Source: Cognatishimia sp. SS12
Lineage (GTDB): Bacteria; Pseudomonadota; Alphaproteobacteria; Rhodobacterales; Rhodobacteraceae
DNA length: 64,000 nucleotides
Assembly: GCF_028369055.1 (NCBI RefSeq)
Contig: NZ_JAQNCZ010000004.1
Span: 248,001-312,000 of the forward strand
Direction: 5' to 3'
How positions within the stretch are numbered: position 1 is the first letter of the stretch; every line of letters starts with the position of its first letter. Shown one piece after another: positions 16,246 through 26,732 of this stretch. Made by a program: the position numbers and the translations under genes. The notes below the pieces were generated by a model that saw only the letters and a list, made by a program, of their open reading frames with translations, did no database searches and was not told the origin of the DNA.

Positions 16246-18651
16246 ATGACGCAACTGCCCGCCGCTTTTGACGCTTGGTTTCATGACAAGGGCTGGCAGA
16301 TTCACCCGCATCAATCCGCTTTGCTGGCGCGATCCGCTGCCCCCGCCACTCTGCTGATTGCCCCGACCGGCGGCGGCAAGACTTTGGCCGGGTTCCTCCC
16401 CACATTGATCGCGCTCGCAGATGGCACCCATCAGGGTATGCACACGCTTTATGTGTCACCGCTCAAGGCGCTGGCGGCTGATATCAAACGCAACCTCAGC
16501 ACGCCCATTGCCGAGATGCAGCTGCCGATCCGCGTCGAAGACCGTACCGGCGACACCGCAAACAGCGTCAAAAAACGCCAACGTGCCGACCCGCCGCATA
16601 TCCTGCTGACCACCCCGGAAAGCCTTGCGTTGATGACCAGCTATGAAGATGCGGCGCGCACCTTTGCCGGGCTGAAACGCATTGTGGTGGATGAAATCCA
16701 TGCGCTTGCCGAAAGCAAACGCGGGGATCAACTGATGCTGGCGCTGGCGCGACTGCAAACGATTTGCCCAGGTCTCAAGCGGGTGGGCCTGTCGGCCACG
16801 GTGGACCGCCCAGAAGACATCGCGCAGTTTCTCGCAGGCGCTGCCCCCTGTGAGGTGATCGACGCCGACCCGGGGCCCGCCCCCGATATCGCCATGCTGC
16901 GCACCGAAACGCCGCCCCCGTGGTCAGGCGGCGGCGCGGCCTATGCCATTCCCGCCGTGCTGGAAGAGATCCGCAAACACAAGACCACGCTGATTTTCCA
17001 CAACACGCGCGCGCAGGCCGAGATTTTCTTTCACAATCTCTGGCTTGCCAATGACGACAGCCTGCCGATCGGCATCCACCACGGGTCTTTGGATCATGCC
17101 CAACGCCTGAAGGTCGAAGCCGCCATGGTCGCCGGAGAGCTGCGCGCGGTGGTCTGCACCGGCAGCCTTGATCTGGGGATCGACTGGGGGGATGTGGATC
17201 TGGTCATTCAGATCGGTGCCCCCAAGAACGTCAAGCGCCTGGTGCAACGGATCGGCCGCGCCAATCACCGTTACAATGCGCCTTCCAAGGCCCTGTTGGT
17301 GCCGGCCAACCGCTTTGAGGTCATCGAATGTGTGGCGGCGCTTCAGGCGGTTTTGGCCGGAAAACTGGATGGCAGCCCGCGCGCAGACGGGCCCAAGGAT
17401 GTACTGTGCCAGCATATTCTGCTGCGCGCCGCCGCGGGCCCTTTTGACGCTGACGCCCTATTTGACGAGATGCGCAGCGCCGGCCCCTACCTTGGGCTGA
17501 GCCGCGCCGACTTTGACGCCTGTCTGGAGTTCTGCGCCACCGGCGGCTATGCCCTGCGCGCCTATGATCAATGGCAGCGTATCCGGCAAGGTGCCGACGG
17601 GCTGTGGCACTTGCGCGATCCGCGCAGCGCCGCGCGCATTCGCATGAACGCAGGCACCATCCAGGACAGTGACCTTTTGAAAGTACGCCTAGGGCGCGGG
17701 CGCGGTGGCCGCCCGCTGGGGGAAATCGAAGAAAGCTTTGCCGCCTCGCTCACCCCCGGTGATACCTTTCTGATGGGCGGGCAGATCGTGCGATACGAAG
17801 GGCTGCGCGAGTTGACGGTTGAGGTCAGCCGCGCCGCTGCGAAAAAGCCCAAAGTCGCCACGTTCATGGGCACCAAATTCGCCACCTCCACCCAGCTGTC
17901 GGCGCGCATTCTGGCGTTGTTAAATGGCGGTGATCTAACGGCTTTGCCGCCCCATACGCGCGATTGGGTGGCGCTGCAGCAAGAGGTTTCGTGCCTGCCG
18001 CAAGCCGGGCGGCTGCTGATCGAAAGCTTTCCGCACGAAGGGCGGGCCCACCTCTGCGTTTACGGGTTCGCCGGGCGGAACGCGCAGCAAACCCTAGGGC
18101 TGTTGCTCACCAAACGCATGGAGGACCTGGGGCTTGCGCCCATGGGGTTTGTCGCCACCGATTACGCGACGCTGATCTGGGGGCTTGATGCCATCACGGA
18201 CCCGGTGCCGCTATTTGATATGGCGCTTTTGCGCGCGGGACTGGACGGTTGGCTGGCGGAAAATGCCTTGATGAAACGCAGCTTTCGCGGTGTCGCCACC
18301 ATCGCCGGGCTGCTGGAGCGACGCACAGCGGCACAGAAAAAGACCGGGCGGCAGGCGACGTTCAGCAGCGATATCCTTTATGACACGCTGCTGCGCTATG
18401 ACCCGGATCACCTGCTGATGCAGATCACCCGCGAAGAGGCCATGCGCGGCCTTGTCGATTTTTCCCGGATCGAAGAGATGATGCAACGCGCCGGCGGTAA
18501 TATTGACCACCACCCGCTGGAGCGGGTCAGCCCGTTTGCCGCGCCGCTGTTTCTGGAGGTGGGCAAAGTACAGGTCAACGGCAGTGCCGATGAACGTCTG
18601 CTGGCCGAAGAAGAGGCGGCATTGCTCACGGCGGCTGGAATTTCAGAATAA
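16246..18651 (+). CDS. Ligase-associated Lhr-type DEXH-box helicase
   Basis: The product is 801 aa, an SF2 helicase of the Lhr core type proposed to act in DNA repair. Walker A is LIAPTGGGKTLAGFLP, Walker B is VVDEIHAL, motif III is GLSATVDRPED, and motif VI is VQRIGRANHRYN. A winged-helix region and an Lhr-specific beta-barrel domain follow (residues ~400-600). In many alphaproteobacteria it is linked to an ATP-dependent DNA ligase, an exonuclease and PdeM; here only pdeM is adjacent, 48 bp downstream. No ligase gene is within the window. Confidence 0.9.
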   Translation: MTQLPAAFDAWFHDKGWQIHPHQSALLARSAAPATLLIAPTGGGKTLAGFLPTLIALADGTHQGMHTLYVSPLKALAADIKRNLSTPIAEMQLPIRVEDRTGDTANSVKKRQRADPPHILLTTPESLALMTSYEDAARTFAGLKRIVVDEIHALAESKRGDQLMLALARLQTICPGLKRVGLSATVDRPEDIAQFLAGAAPCEVIDADPGPAPDIAMLRTETPPPWSGGGAAYAIPAVLEEIRKHKTTLIFHNTRAQAEIFFHNLWLANDDSLPIGIHHGSLDHAQRLKVEAAMVAGELRAVVCTGSLDLGIDWGDVDLVIQIGAPKNVKRLVQRIGRANHRYNAPSKALLVPANRFEVIECVAALQAVLAGKLDGSPRADGPKDVLCQHILLRAAAGPFDADALFDEMRSAGPYLGLSRADFDACLEFCATGGYALRAYDQWQRIRQGADGLWHLRDPRSAARIRMNAGTIQDSDLLKVRLGRGRGGRPLGEIEESFAASLTPGDTFLMGGQIVRYEGLRELTVEVSRAAAKKPKVATFMGTKFATSTQLSARILALLNGGDLTALPPHTRDWVALQQEVSCLPQAGRLLIESFPHEGRAHLCVYGFAGRNAQQTLGLLLTKRMEDLGLAPMGFVATDYATLIWGLDAITDPVPLFDMALLRAGLDGWLAENALMKRSFRGVATIAGLLERRTAAQKKTGRQATFSSDILYDTLLRYDPDHLLMQITREEAMRGLVDFSRIEEMMQRAGGNIDHHPLERVSPFAAPLFLEVGKVQVNGSADERLLAEEEAALLTAAGISE

Positions 18652-18699
18652 CGCAGCGCGCCCCTTGCCCTGCCCGGCAAAAGCCGTCACCTCTGGGGC

Positions 18700-19371
18700 A
18701 TGAAAACTGTTGAATTTTCTTTGGCAGGCGAAACGCTCACGGCGCTCGGGTCCGGGGCGCTGTGGTGGGGCGCGCACAATCTGCTCTGTGTGTCCGATCT
18801 GCATCTGGGCAAATCAGAACGCATCCTGCGCAAAGGCGGTGGCCACCTGCCGCCTTATGATGTGCAGGATACGCTTATCCGGCTTGAGAATGATCTGCGG
18901 CAGACCGGCGCGGAAAACGTGGTGTGTTTGGGCGACAGTTTTGACGATTTGGCGGCTGCAGATGCTTTGCCAGAACAGGCCACGGATTGGATCTTGCGCC
19001 TTCAGGCAGGGCGACGCTGGGTGTGGATTGAGGGCAACCACGATCCCGGCCCGCTGGATCTGCCCGGCAGCCACCTGGCAGAGCTGTTGACCCCGCCCCT
19101 GACGTTTCGCCACATTGCCCAACCCGGGCAGAGCGGTGAGATTTCTGGGCATTACCATCCAAAGATCAGCGTTCAAACGCGGCTGAGACGCATCTCGCGC
19201 CCAGCTTTCCTTTTTGACTCCGATCGGGTGATCCTGCCTGCCTATGGCACCTACACCGGCGGGCTGCGCAGCAGCGATCCGGCGCTGGCCGGGCTTATGC
19301 GCCGCACCGCCTATGCCATTACGACCGGTCAGACACCTCGGATGATATCTCTGTCGCAAACGGCAACATAG
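18700..19371 (+). CDS. pdeM: Ligase-associated metallophosphoesterase PdeM
   Basis: The product is 223 aa. Calcineurin-like metal motifs occur in order: VSDLHLGKSERI (DxH), CLGDSFDDL (GDxxD), IEGNHDPG (GNHD) and ISGHYHPK (GHxH). It is the partner of the Lhr-type helicase in the ligase-associated DNA damage cluster and probably hydrolyses a phosphodiester at damaged ends. Its last 53 bp overlap the converging LytTR gene, so antisense transcription between the two is possible. Confidence 0.88.
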   Translation: MKTVEFSLAGETLTALGSGALWWGAHNLLCVSDLHLGKSERILRKGGGHLPPYDVQDTLIRLENDLRQTGAENVVCLGDSFDDLAAADALPEQATDWILRLQAGRRWVWIEGNHDPGPLDLPGSHLAELLTPPLTFRHIAQPGQSGEISGHYHPKISVQTRLRRISRPAFLFDSDRVILPAYGTYTGGLRSSDPALAGLMRRTAYAITTGQTPRMISLSQTAT

Positions 19372-20170
19372 GCAGATCTGCGGCCTCTAACTCGGCGCGA
19401 TAGCTGCGGCTGACCGGCACTTCATCCCCGTTGCGAAGGCGCAGCACCAATTTCCCGTGAGTTTTATCAACGCCGCTGATGGCGTCATGCGCCACCCAGT
19501 GAGACCGGTGCACCACTGACCCGGCGATCCCATCCAGTTCCGCAATCGCGTCGCGGAAGCGCATGCGCAGCGAGGTCGCCCCCTGCGTGCTAACGACCTC
19601 GACAAAATGATTGTCCGCGGTCAGCCGCAAAATTTGCCCGCCAATATGGGCCGGCAGTCGCTGCATCAGGCGCGGGGTCGCAGCGGGCGCATCCTCTTCT
19701 GGTGCCTCACGCATGCTGGGTGCCATTTTTTCTGGCTCCGTGTCATGCCCCTGAGCGCGATGGACCTGCATGATGCCGATCCGAACAGCCACCACGGCAA
19801 AGAACACAAAGCCCACATTGCCCAGCAGGGCCTGATACCCCATCTGGGCACCTTCCGAGGTTTGGAAAAGATGGCGCACAAGCCACACATCGGTGGCCAC
19901 AAAAACCGTGCCAAACGCTCCGCTCAGCAATTGCACCACTGCGGTTTCATCCGGACCAGCCACAAGACGCGCGAGCGCATGGCCAAAATACCCCAGCACA
20001 ATCGAGCTGCTGACAATGATCAGCCAATACAGCGCACGGGGGGCGAAAGCCATGCTTTCAAAGGTGCCAAAGGGGCCAGCCAAAATTGCTCCACCCGTGG
20101 CGATGGCCCAGATCAAAATAATGGGCCTCGATAACAGCGATTTGAATGTATCTCGAAAGATAATGAACAT
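19319..20170 (-). CDS. Membrane-anchored LytTR-domain transcription factor
   Basis: The product is 283 aa. The first ~135 residues hold about four membrane helices (PIILIWAIATGGAILAGPF, YWLIIVSSSIVLGYFGHAL and others). A charged linker follows, then a LytTR DNA-binding domain (residues ~175-270: ILRLTADNHFVEVVSTQG, LRMRFRDAIAELDG, VHRSHWVAHDAI). Such proteins sense something at the membrane and bind DNA directly. AGAGGAAGGC precedes the ATG. The 3' end overlaps pdeM convergently. The target genes are unknown. Confidence 0.88.
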   Translation of the reverse strand: MFIIFRDTFKSLLSRPIILIWAIATGGAILAGPFGTFESMAFAPRALYWLIIVSSSIVLGYFGHALARLVAGPDETAVVQLLSGAFGTVFVATDVWLVRHLFQTSEGAQMGYQALLGNVGFVFFAVVAVRIGIMQVHRAQGHDTEPEKMAPSMREAPEEDAPAATPRLMQRLPAHIGGQILRLTADNHFVEVVSTQGATSLRMRFRDAIAELDGIAGSVVHRSHWVAHDAISGVDKTHGKLVLRLRNGDEVPVSRSYRAELEAADLPMLPFATEISSEVSDRS

Positions 20171-20271
20171 GCCTTCCTCTGTTCGAAAATAAATATCAAT
20201 AGATGCTTAAAAACTCAAACCTGCATAGAGCAAACGTCAAAATGAGACAAAGGATTTCTGGGGCAGTCAAC

Positions 20272-20298
20272 AAAAAAGCGCGACCCGAGGGCCGCGCC
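20272..20298 (-). terminator. Rho-independent terminator of the folate operon
   Basis: On the minus strand GCGCGGCC CTCG GGTCGCGC (one mismatch) is followed by TTTTTT, 25 bp past the folD stop. Confidence 0.8.
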
Positions 20299-20322
20299 AA
20301 TGCAATCTTTTGTTGAGTAAAC

Positions 20323-21213
20323 TTAGGCAGTTAGCCCTTCAGGTTCAGCCAGGTCGTTGGCACGGCAGCAGGCCGTCACGGTATTGGCCAGCAGGCAGGC
20401 AATGGTCATCGGGCCGACACCACCCGGCACGGGCGTGATCGCCCCTGCGCGCGCCGATGCGCTGGCGAAATCCACATCGCCCACAAGCTTGTTCTTACCG
20501 TCGCGTTCGATCCGATTGATACCCACGTCGACCACGGTCGCGCCCTCTTTGATCCAGTCCCCGGGCACCATTTCCGGCCGTCCAACAGCCGCCACCACGA
20601 TGTCAGCGCGGCCAACCACTTCGGGCAGATCCTTGGTCCGACTATGCGCGATCGTCACGGTGCAGCTGTCGCCCAGCAACAGCTGCGCCATCGGTTTGCC
20701 CACGATGTTGGAGCGGCCAATCACAACAGCGTTCATGCCGGAGAGCGAGCCATGGTGATCGCGCAGCATCATCAAGCAGCCCAGCGGCGTGCAGGGCACC
20801 ATTGATTTTTGCCCGGTCCCCAACAGGCCGACGTTGGAAATATGAAACCCATCAACATCCTTGGCCGGGTCAATCGAGTTGATCACCAGATCTTCGTTCA
20901 AATGGCCCGGCAGAGGCAGCTGTACCAGAATGCCATGCACCGCAGGATCGGCGTTCAGCTTTTCGATCAGCGCCAAGAGGTCCGCTTCCGAGGTGTCGGC
21001 GTCAAGCTTGTGTTCATAGCTGTTCATGCCCACTTCGACCGTCTGTTTGCCCTTGGAGCGCACATAGACCTGACTCGCGGGATCTTCGCCCACCAACACC
21101 ACGGCCAGACCCGGGGTGATGTCGTGTTCTTCTTTCAAGCGCGCCACATGCTGCGCGACTTTCTCGCGCACCTGCCCAGCGAACGCTTTGCCATCAATTA
21201 TCTGTGCCGACAT
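20323..21213 (-). CDS. folD: Methylene-THF dehydrogenase / methenyl-THF cyclohydrolase FolD
   Basis: FolD interconverts 5,10-methylene-, methenyl- and 10-formyl-THF in the cytoplasm. The 296-aa protein has the catalytic region [14 protein letters not shown] with the key Lys, the FolD signature [12 protein letters not shown], the NADP site [16 protein letters not shown] and the end motif [27 protein letters not shown] precedes the ATG. It is on the same strand as fhs and a chorismate mutase gene, so 10-formyl-THF formation and interconversion are encoded together. Confidence 0.96.
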   Translation of the reverse strand: MSAQIIDGKAFAGQVREKVAQHVARLKEEHDITPGLAVVLVGEDPASQVYVRSKGKQTVEVGMNSYEHKLDADTSEADLLALIEKLNADPAVHGILVQLPLPGHLNEDLVINSIDPAKDVDGFHISNVGLLGTGQKSMVPCTPLGCLMMLRDHHGSLSGMNAVVIGRSNIVGKPMAQLLLGDSCTVTIAHSRTKDLPEVVGRADIVVAAVGRPEMVPGDWIKEGATVVDVGINRIERDGKNKLVGDVDFASASARAGAITPVPGGVGPMTIACLLANTVTACCRANDLAEPEGLTA

Positions 21214-21248
21214 TGTCTTCTCCTACACCGTCGTGTTTGGCCGTGCGC

Positions 21249-21554
21249 TTATTTGCGGTTCAGGCCCCGTTCTTCCCGATCAATCGACCAGTCGATCAAC
21301 TGCCGCCAGATCCGTTCGATCAGCGCAGAGTCCAGCCCCTGCGCTTCGGCCTCGCGGCGCACATTCTGCACAACCTCTTCGACGCGATCCGGGATGCGCG
21401 CGGGCCAACCGTTTTCCGACTTGAGCGCGACCGCGCGGTCGATAAACGTCGCGCGCTCCGCCAGCAGGGCCACCAGCGCCTTGTCCAACCGATCAATCCC
21501 GGCCCGAACCTCTGACATGTCTGTGCAATCTTGTGCTGTAAGCGGATTGTTCAT
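21249..21554 (-). CDS. Chorismate mutase (AroQ class)
   Basis: The product is 101 aa, all helical, with the AroQ pattern VRAGIDRLDKALVALLAERATF, then Lys in AVALKSENG and the C-terminal RQLIDWSIDRE. It converts chorismate to prephenate for Phe/Tyr synthesis, or acts as an isochorismate pyruvate lyase-like enzyme. AGGAG lies 8 bp before the ATG. It is located between fhs and folD on the same strand; the link with folate genes is positional rather than metabolic. Confidence 0.88.
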   Translation of the reverse strand: MNNPLTAQDCTDMSEVRAGIDRLDKALVALLAERATFIDRAVALKSENGWPARIPDRVEEVVQNVRREAEAQGLDSALIERIWRQLIDWSIDREERGLNRK

Positions 21555-21608
21555 ACTGCTACTCCTGCGCCGCTAAGGCATTGCCCCGCAGAAAGCCTAT
21601 TTTTGCGC

Positions 21609-23285
21609 TTAGAACAACCCTTCGATCTGTCCTTCTTCGTTTAGATGAATGAATTCAGCCGAAGGGGTTCGCGGCAGCCCCGGCATTGTCATGATTTCCC
21701 CGCAGACCACCACGATAAACCCCGCCCCGGCCGCAAGCCGCACCTCGCGGATCGGCACCGAATGACCTGTTGGCGCGCCGCGCAGATTGGGGTCGGTGGA
21801 AAAACTATACTGTGTCTTGGCCATGCAGATCGGCAGGTGGCCATAGCCTGCGGCTTCCCACTCTTTGAGTTGGGTACGGATTTTCTTGTCCGCCATCACC
21901 TCATCTGCGCGATAGATGCGTGTCGCGATGGTTTTGATTTTTTCAAACAGAGGCATTTCGTCACGATAGAGCGGCGCAAAATGCGCGGCATCTGAATCGG
22001 CCAGTTCCGCGACCTTTTTAGCCAGATCAGCAGACCCTTCTGAGCCAAGCTCCCAATGGCGCGACAGGATTGCCTGACACCCGTGAGATGTGACGTAATC
22101 TTTGATCGCATCCACTTCGGCGTCGGTATCTGTGACGAAATGGTTGATCGCCACAACGACGGGCACGCCAAAGGATTTGACGTTTTCGATATGCCGCCCA
22201 AGGTTGTCGCAGCCACGGCGCACCGCGTCTGTGTCCTCTTGGCCCAATTGATCTTTGGCCAGACCGCCATTCATCTTCATGGCGCGCACCGTGGCCACCA
22301 CAACCACCACCGACGGCGCGATGCCGGCCTTGCGGCATTTGATGTTCATGAATTTTTCGGCCCCGAGGTCGGCCCCGAAACCCGCTTCGGTGACAACATA
22401 ATCCGCCAGTTTCAGCGCGGTCTTGGTGGCAATCACCGAATTGCAGCCATGGGCAATATTGGCGAAGGGTCCGCCGTGGACAAAGGCGGGGTTGTTTTCC
22501 AGCGTCTGCACCAGATTGGGCTGCATGGCGTCTTTCAGCAAGACGGTCATGGCCCCGGCCGCCTTGATATCGCGGCAGTAGATCGGCGATTTGTCACGCC
22601 GATAGCCAATGATGATATTCCCAAGCCGTCGCTCCAGATCTTTCAGATCTTCGGCCAGACAGAGGATCGCCATGACCTCAGAGGCCACGGTGATGTCATA
22701 GCCGGTTTCGCGTGGAAAGCCGTTGGACACCCCGCCCAATGAGGCCGTGATCTGGCGCAGCGCACGGTCGTTCATGTCAACCACCCGCCGCCAGGTGATG
22801 CGGCGAATGTCGATCTCTTGTTCATTGCCCCAGTAGACATGGTTGTCGATCATCGCCGACAACAGGGAATGCGCCGCCGTGATGGCGTGAAAATCCCCGG
22901 TGAAATGCAGGTTCATGTCCTCCATCGGCACGATCTGCGCATAGCCGCCACCGGCTGCGCCGCCCTTCATACCGAAATTGGGACCCAGAGAGGCTTCGCG
23001 GATGCAGATCATCGCCTTTTTGCCAATCCGGTTCAGACCATCGCCCAGCCCCACGGTGGTCGTCGTCTTGCCCTCTCCTGCGGGGGTCGGATTGATCGCG
23101 GTGACAAGGATCAACTTGCCATCCGGCCGGTCCTGCACAGAGCGGATAAAGCCCTGGCCAACTTTCGCTTTGTCATGCCCATAGGGAACAATGTCCGTGG
23201 GCTGCATCCCCAGCCGCGCGGCAATATCTCCGATTGGCAATTTGTCCGCAGCGCGGGCAATTTCGATATCGCTTTGATGTGTCAT
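21609..23285 (-). CDS. fhs: Formate-tetrahydrofolate ligase
   Basis: The enzyme makes 10-formyl-THF from formate, THF and ATP. The 558-aa protein has the P-loop [18 protein letters not shown], the FTHFS signature [14 protein letters not shown], and [15 protein letters not shown]. In marine roseobacters this path oxidises C1 units from methylated compounds. The ATG at 23283-23285 is preceded by GGGAGGGAGC; an open frame 39 codons longer is not supported. Together with folD it covers formate assimilation or oxidation. Confidence 0.96.
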   Translation of the reverse strand: MTHQSDIEIARAADKLPIGDIAARLGMQPTDIVPYGHDKAKVGQGFIRSVQDRPDGKLILVTAINPTPAGEGKTTTTVGLGDGLNRIGKKAMICIREASLGPNFGMKGGAAGGGYAQIVPMEDMNLHFTGDFHAITAAHSLLSAMIDNHVYWGNEQEIDIRRITWRRVVDMNDRALRQITASLGGVSNGFPRETGYDITVASEVMAILCLAEDLKDLERRLGNIIIGYRRDKSPIYCRDIKAAGAMTVLLKDAMQPNLVQTLENNPAFVHGGPFANIAHGCNSVIATKTALKLADYVVTEAGFGADLGAEKFMNIKCRKAGIAPSVVVVVATVRAMKMNGGLAKDQLGQEDTDAVRRGCDNLGRHIENVKSFGVPVVVAINHFVTDTDAEVDAIKDYVTSHGCQAILSRHWELGSEGSADLAKKVAELADSDAAHFAPLYRDEMPLFEKIKTIATRIYRADEVMADKKIRTQLKEWEAAGYGHLPICMAKTQYSFSTDPNLRGAPTGHSVPIREVRLAAGAGFIVVVCGEIMTMPGLPRTPSAEFIHLNEEGQIEGLF

Positions 23286-23418
23286 GACGGTTGCTCCCTC
23301 CCTGTCTGACGCAAGCATCTCAACAAATATCGTGTTTTGCCAGACAATCAGCGTCGATTTGCGACAAAGACCGGGGTGCAAGCGTCCAATGGCTGCACCC
23401 AAAGGGGGCGCGCGGCAC

Positions 23419-23457
23419 GAAAAAACCCCCGGCCTTTTGGCGAGGCCGGGGGTTTCT
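23419..23457 (-). terminator. Rho-independent terminator of ftsH
   Basis: A long inverted repeat CCCCCGGCC / GGCCGGGGG with a 9-nt loop is followed on the minus strand by TTTTTT, about 20 bp after the ftsH stop. Confidence 0.85.
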
Positions 23458-23477
23458 TTGGATGTCAGTTCCGAAAA

Positions 23478-25391
23478 TCAGGCGCTTGGTTCAGGTTCCA
23501 ATCCGCTGTCCGGTTTGTTACGCGGCTTGGTTTTAGGGATCGCCGTGACCGATGGTTTTTCTTCGACGCTGGCAGATCCGTCGTCATCATCACCTGCCTG
23601 CGGCGGGCGGCCTTCCATCACGCGCTTGATTTCATCGCCGGTCAGGGTTTCATATTCCAGGAGCCCCTGCGCCAGACGCTCCCAAGCCTCTTTGTTTTCC
23701 GTCAGGATTCGATGCGCTACTTCATAGCCTTCCTGAATGAAGCGCTTCACCTCGTCTTCGATCAGCTCTTTGGTGTTGGCCGAGACCGAGAAACCACCGG
23801 TATTGCCCTGATAGCCTTCGTGCGCCTCGGCGTAGTCAATATTGCCAACCTTGTCGGACATGCCCCAGCGCATCACCATGGCGCGTGCCAATTGGCTCGC
23901 CTGCTGGATATCGCCTGCGGGGCCGTTTGAAACATGGTCATCGCCGTATTTGAGAATTTCGGCCGCCTTGCCCGCCATGGTCATGGCCAGCTTTTGCTCA
24001 CACTCGTTTTTGTGCCAGTTGAGCCGGTCCATTTCGGGCAGGGACACGACCATACCCAGAGCGCCGCCGCGCGGAATGATCGTCGCTTTGTAAACCGGGT
24101 CACATTCCGGCAGCATCAGGCCAACAACCGCATGTCCCGCTTCGTGGTAGGCGGTTTTTTCTTTCTGGTCCTGGGTCAGCACCATCGAGCGACGCTCAGC
24201 CCCCATCATGACCTTGTCTTTGGCGGATTCAAAATCCTCCATGGTCACAAAGCGGCGACCGACACGCGCCGCCATCAGCGCAGCCTCGTTCACGAGGTTC
24301 GCGAGATCAGCGCCCGAGAAACCCGGTGTACCGCGCGCGATAATGCGCAGGTCAACATCTGGGCCAAGCGGCGTCTTGCGCGCATGCACGGCCAGAATTT
24401 TCTCGCGGCCTTTGATGTCAGGGTTGCCCACGGTCACGTTGCGGTCAAAACGGCCCGGACGCAGCAGCGCAGGGTCAAGAACATCCTTGCGGTTGGTCGC
24501 CGCCAGAATGATCACACCTTCGTTGGCCTCAAAGCCGTCCATTTCAACCAGCAATTGGTTGAGCGTTTGTTCGCGCTCATCGTTGCCGCCGCCATAGCCC
24601 GCACCACGATGGCGACCCACGGCGTCAATCTCGTCGATAAAGACAATACAAGGCGCGTTCTTCTTGGCTTGTTCAAACATGTCGCGCACGCGGCTCGCGC
24701 CAACACCCACGAACATTTCAACAAAATCAGAACCGGAGATGGTAAAGAACGGTACGCCCGCTTCGCCCGCGATCGCACGCGCCAAAAGCGTCTTACCAGT
24801 GCCCGGAGGGCCTACCAGCAGCGCGCCTTTCGGAATTTTGCCACCGAGGCGCGAGAATTTCTGCGGGTTGCGCAGGAATTCAACGATCTCTTCCAGCTCT
24901 TCCTTGGCTTCATCAATGCCCGCCACATCATCAAAGGTGACGCGGCCATGCTTTTCGGTGAGCATTTTGGCCTTGGATTTACCAAAGCCCATTGCGCCGC
25001 CTTTGCCACCGCCTTGCATGCGGTTCATGAAATAGATCCAGACGCCGATCAGCAGCGCGAAGGGCAGCAGGCTCAAGAGGAAAGATTGCAGCCCAGATTG
25101 CTGCTGCGCCTCAGCTTGCACAGGGACGTTTTTCTCAAGCAGAAGTTCTGTCACTTTCGCGTCTTCCGGCGCGATGGTCAGATAATCCTTGCCGTCCGAT
25201 CCGCGGTAAATCACTTTTTCGCCGTCCAGCGTCACGCTGGTCACGCCGCCATCTTCAACGGCTGCGACAAAATCTGAATAGCCTATTTCACGGCTCTGCA
25301 ATGTGCTGCTGTTGCCGCTGAACAGATTGAACAGGGCGAGGATCAGCAGGAACAGCACCACCCAAAATGCGATATTACGTGCGTTGCCCAA
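23478..25391 (-). CDS. ftsH: ATP-dependent zinc metalloprotease FtsH (TTG start)
   Basis: FtsH is a membrane-anchored AAA+ protease that degrades membrane and regulatory proteins. The 637-aa protein has two N-terminal membrane helices around a periplasmic loop, Walker [12 protein letters not shown], Walker [13 protein letters not shown], the second region of homology and the zinc motif HEAGH. I place the start at TTG 25389-25391 because GGGAGA lies 7 bp upstream and family proteins begin with GNARN; another TTG seven codons upstream lacks a ribosome site. It lies downstream of tilS in the Tol-Pal block. Confidence 0.95.
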   Translation of the reverse strand: MGNARNIAFWVVLFLLILALFNLFSGNSSTLQSREIGYSDFVAAVEDGGVTSVTLDGEKVIYRGSDGKDYLTIAPEDAKVTELLLEKNVPVQAEAQQQSGLQSFLLSLLPFALLIGVWIYFMNRMQGGGKGGAMGFGKSKAKMLTEKHGRVTFDDVAGIDEAKEELEEIVEFLRNPQKFSRLGGKIPKGALLVGPPGTGKTLLARAIAGEAGVPFFTISGSDFVEMFVGVGASRVRDMFEQAKKNAPCIVFIDEIDAVGRHRGAGYGGGNDEREQTLNQLLVEMDGFEANEGVIILAATNRKDVLDPALLRPGRFDRNVTVGNPDIKGREKILAVHARKTPLGPDVDLRIIARGTPGFSGADLANLVNEAALMAARVGRRFVTMEDFESAKDKVMMGAERRSMVLTQDQKEKTAYHEAGHAVVGLMLPECDPVYKATIIPRGGALGMVVSLPEMDRLNWHKNECEQKLAMTMAGKAAEILKYGDDHVSNGPAGDIQQASQLARAMVMRWGMSDKVGNIDYAEAHEGYQGNTGGFSVSANTKELIEDEVKRFIQEGYEVAHRILTENKEAWERLAQGLLEYETLTGDEIKRVMEGRPPQAGDDDDGSASVEEKPSVTAIPKTKPRNKPDSGLEPEPSA

Positions 25392-25460
25392 GGCAATTCT
25401 CCCAAAAGTCAATTGGCGCTGTCCCTAACACAGCAGCCACACCTGTTAAATAGACATCAA

Positions 25461-26732
25461 TCACCGAGGTTCAATGCGATAATTGTCCCCGCGGGCCAAG
25501 CTGTCCTGAAATGATGCGGATTTAAGCGTGGCTTGCCAACCATTCATCATTCCGGCCAGCGGCGCGGCAATCAGCCGCCCATCCTGCCAAAGCGCGGGCG
25601 ACGCCATCAGCGAGCGTCGCGGCAGGCCGCTGTCGCGCCAATTGTCTCCCACCGCAAGCGCCGGCTCCCCGAGGGCGCGCACCTGCATGCCCACCTGCCA
25701 ATAGCCGGTCAGATGCCAGCGATCCCAGGCGGGCGAATGCTCGACCAGGTCGCGCACCGCGTTATATTCGCGCATCACGCGGAACTGCCTTTCGCCGGGC
25801 TGAATGAGACAGCCGCCAAGGGAAAACACCCGCCCCTCCGCGATGGCAGCATCCAGCGCCTGCACTGCGCTGCGCCGCTGCGGATAGGGGCTTGGCTGTA
25901 TCCAGTTGAGGGCGGCCAGCAATAGCCGGCGGCGCAACTCAAAGCGGGCCACACCAAAGGCCTTGTTCTCAATAAGCAGATCGCCATTGTCTTCGCTGAC
26001 GGCGGTCTGCGCCAATGCACGCAGCTGATCCAGCATCACTGCGCTGACATCGGTCATGTTGGCGGCAACCTGCGCCAGCGTCTCTGCAGTGATGCCCAGC
26101 GGTGCCAGCCCGGCCAGCGCCTTGCGTGCCCGCACGCGCTGGAACATGTCGTTTTCATTGGAAGGGTCTTCGCACCATTCCAGTTGATGCCGCCGCAGAA
26201 ACGCGCGCAATTCGTCGCGCGACATCGTCAGCAGCGGGCGCAAATACCTCATGCCCGCGCGCTCAAATTGCCGGGCCATAGTGGCCAGGCCATCCACGCC
26301 GCTCGCCCGCCCAAGGCGCATCAAAAATGTCTCGGCTACATCATCCTGCGTGTGTCCAAGACAAACGCTGTCACAACCCGTATCGACCGCCCAGTCGCTG
26401 ATCATGCGATACCGCGCCTGCCGCGCAGCGTCTTGCAGATTGCCGCGCCCATCCCAGCCCTGCCAACGCCGGGTGACATGGGGAATGCCAAGCGCATCAC
26501 ATGCCTTCGCAACAAATTGCGCCTCTGCCGCGGCCCCATCGCGCAAGCCGTGATCGACAGTGATCGCCGATAGTTTCAACGACCACCGCGCGCGCAAATG
26601 CACCAAAAGATGCAACAAGGCCATAGAATCGCCGCCCCCAGAAACAGCAACGCCCAGCGTCGCGTGTCGCCTGATCTCAAGTGCAGCGGTAATTTGCGTC
26701 AGCAGCCGTTCATCAGCGCTGGTCAGCTGCAT
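25461..26732 (-). CDS. tilS: tRNA(Ile) lysidine synthetase TilS
   Basis: TilS converts C34 of tRNA-Ile(CAU) to lysidine using ATP and lysine. The 423-aa protein has the PP-loop SGGGDS at residues 31-36, VCLGHTQDDVAETFLMRL and the RYLRPLL region of the catalytic domain. The C-terminal domain is poorly conserved, as is usual in alphaproteobacteria. Its start overlaps the end of cpoB by 10 bp, and ftsH follows after about 70 bp, the standard order in this order of bacteria. Confidence 0.94.
   Translation of the reverse strand: MQLTSADERLLTQITAALEIRRHATLGVAVSGGGDSMALLHLLVHLRARWSLKLSAITVDHGLRDGAAAEAQFVAKACDALGIPHVTRRWQGWDGRGNLQDAARQARYRMISDWAVDTGCDSVCLGHTQDDVAETFLMRLGRASGVDGLATMARQFERAGMRYLRPLLTMSRDELRAFLRRHQLEWCEDPSNENDMFQRVRARKALAGLAPLGITAETLAQVAANMTDVSAVMLDQLRALAQTAVSEDNGDLLIENKAFGVARFELRRRLLLAALNWIQPSPYPQRRSAVQALDAAIAEGRVFSLGGCLIQPGERQFRVMREYNAVRDLVEHSPAWDRWHLTGYWQVGMQVRALGEPALAVGDNWRDSGLPRRSLMASPALWQDGRLIAAPLAGMMNGWQATLKSASFQDSLARGDNYRIEPR

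Noticed and set aside
23934-25277. Open frame of 447 codons on the plus strand opposite ftsH
   Set aside because: Antisense shadow of FtsH; composition is His/Arg/Gln-rich without domains.
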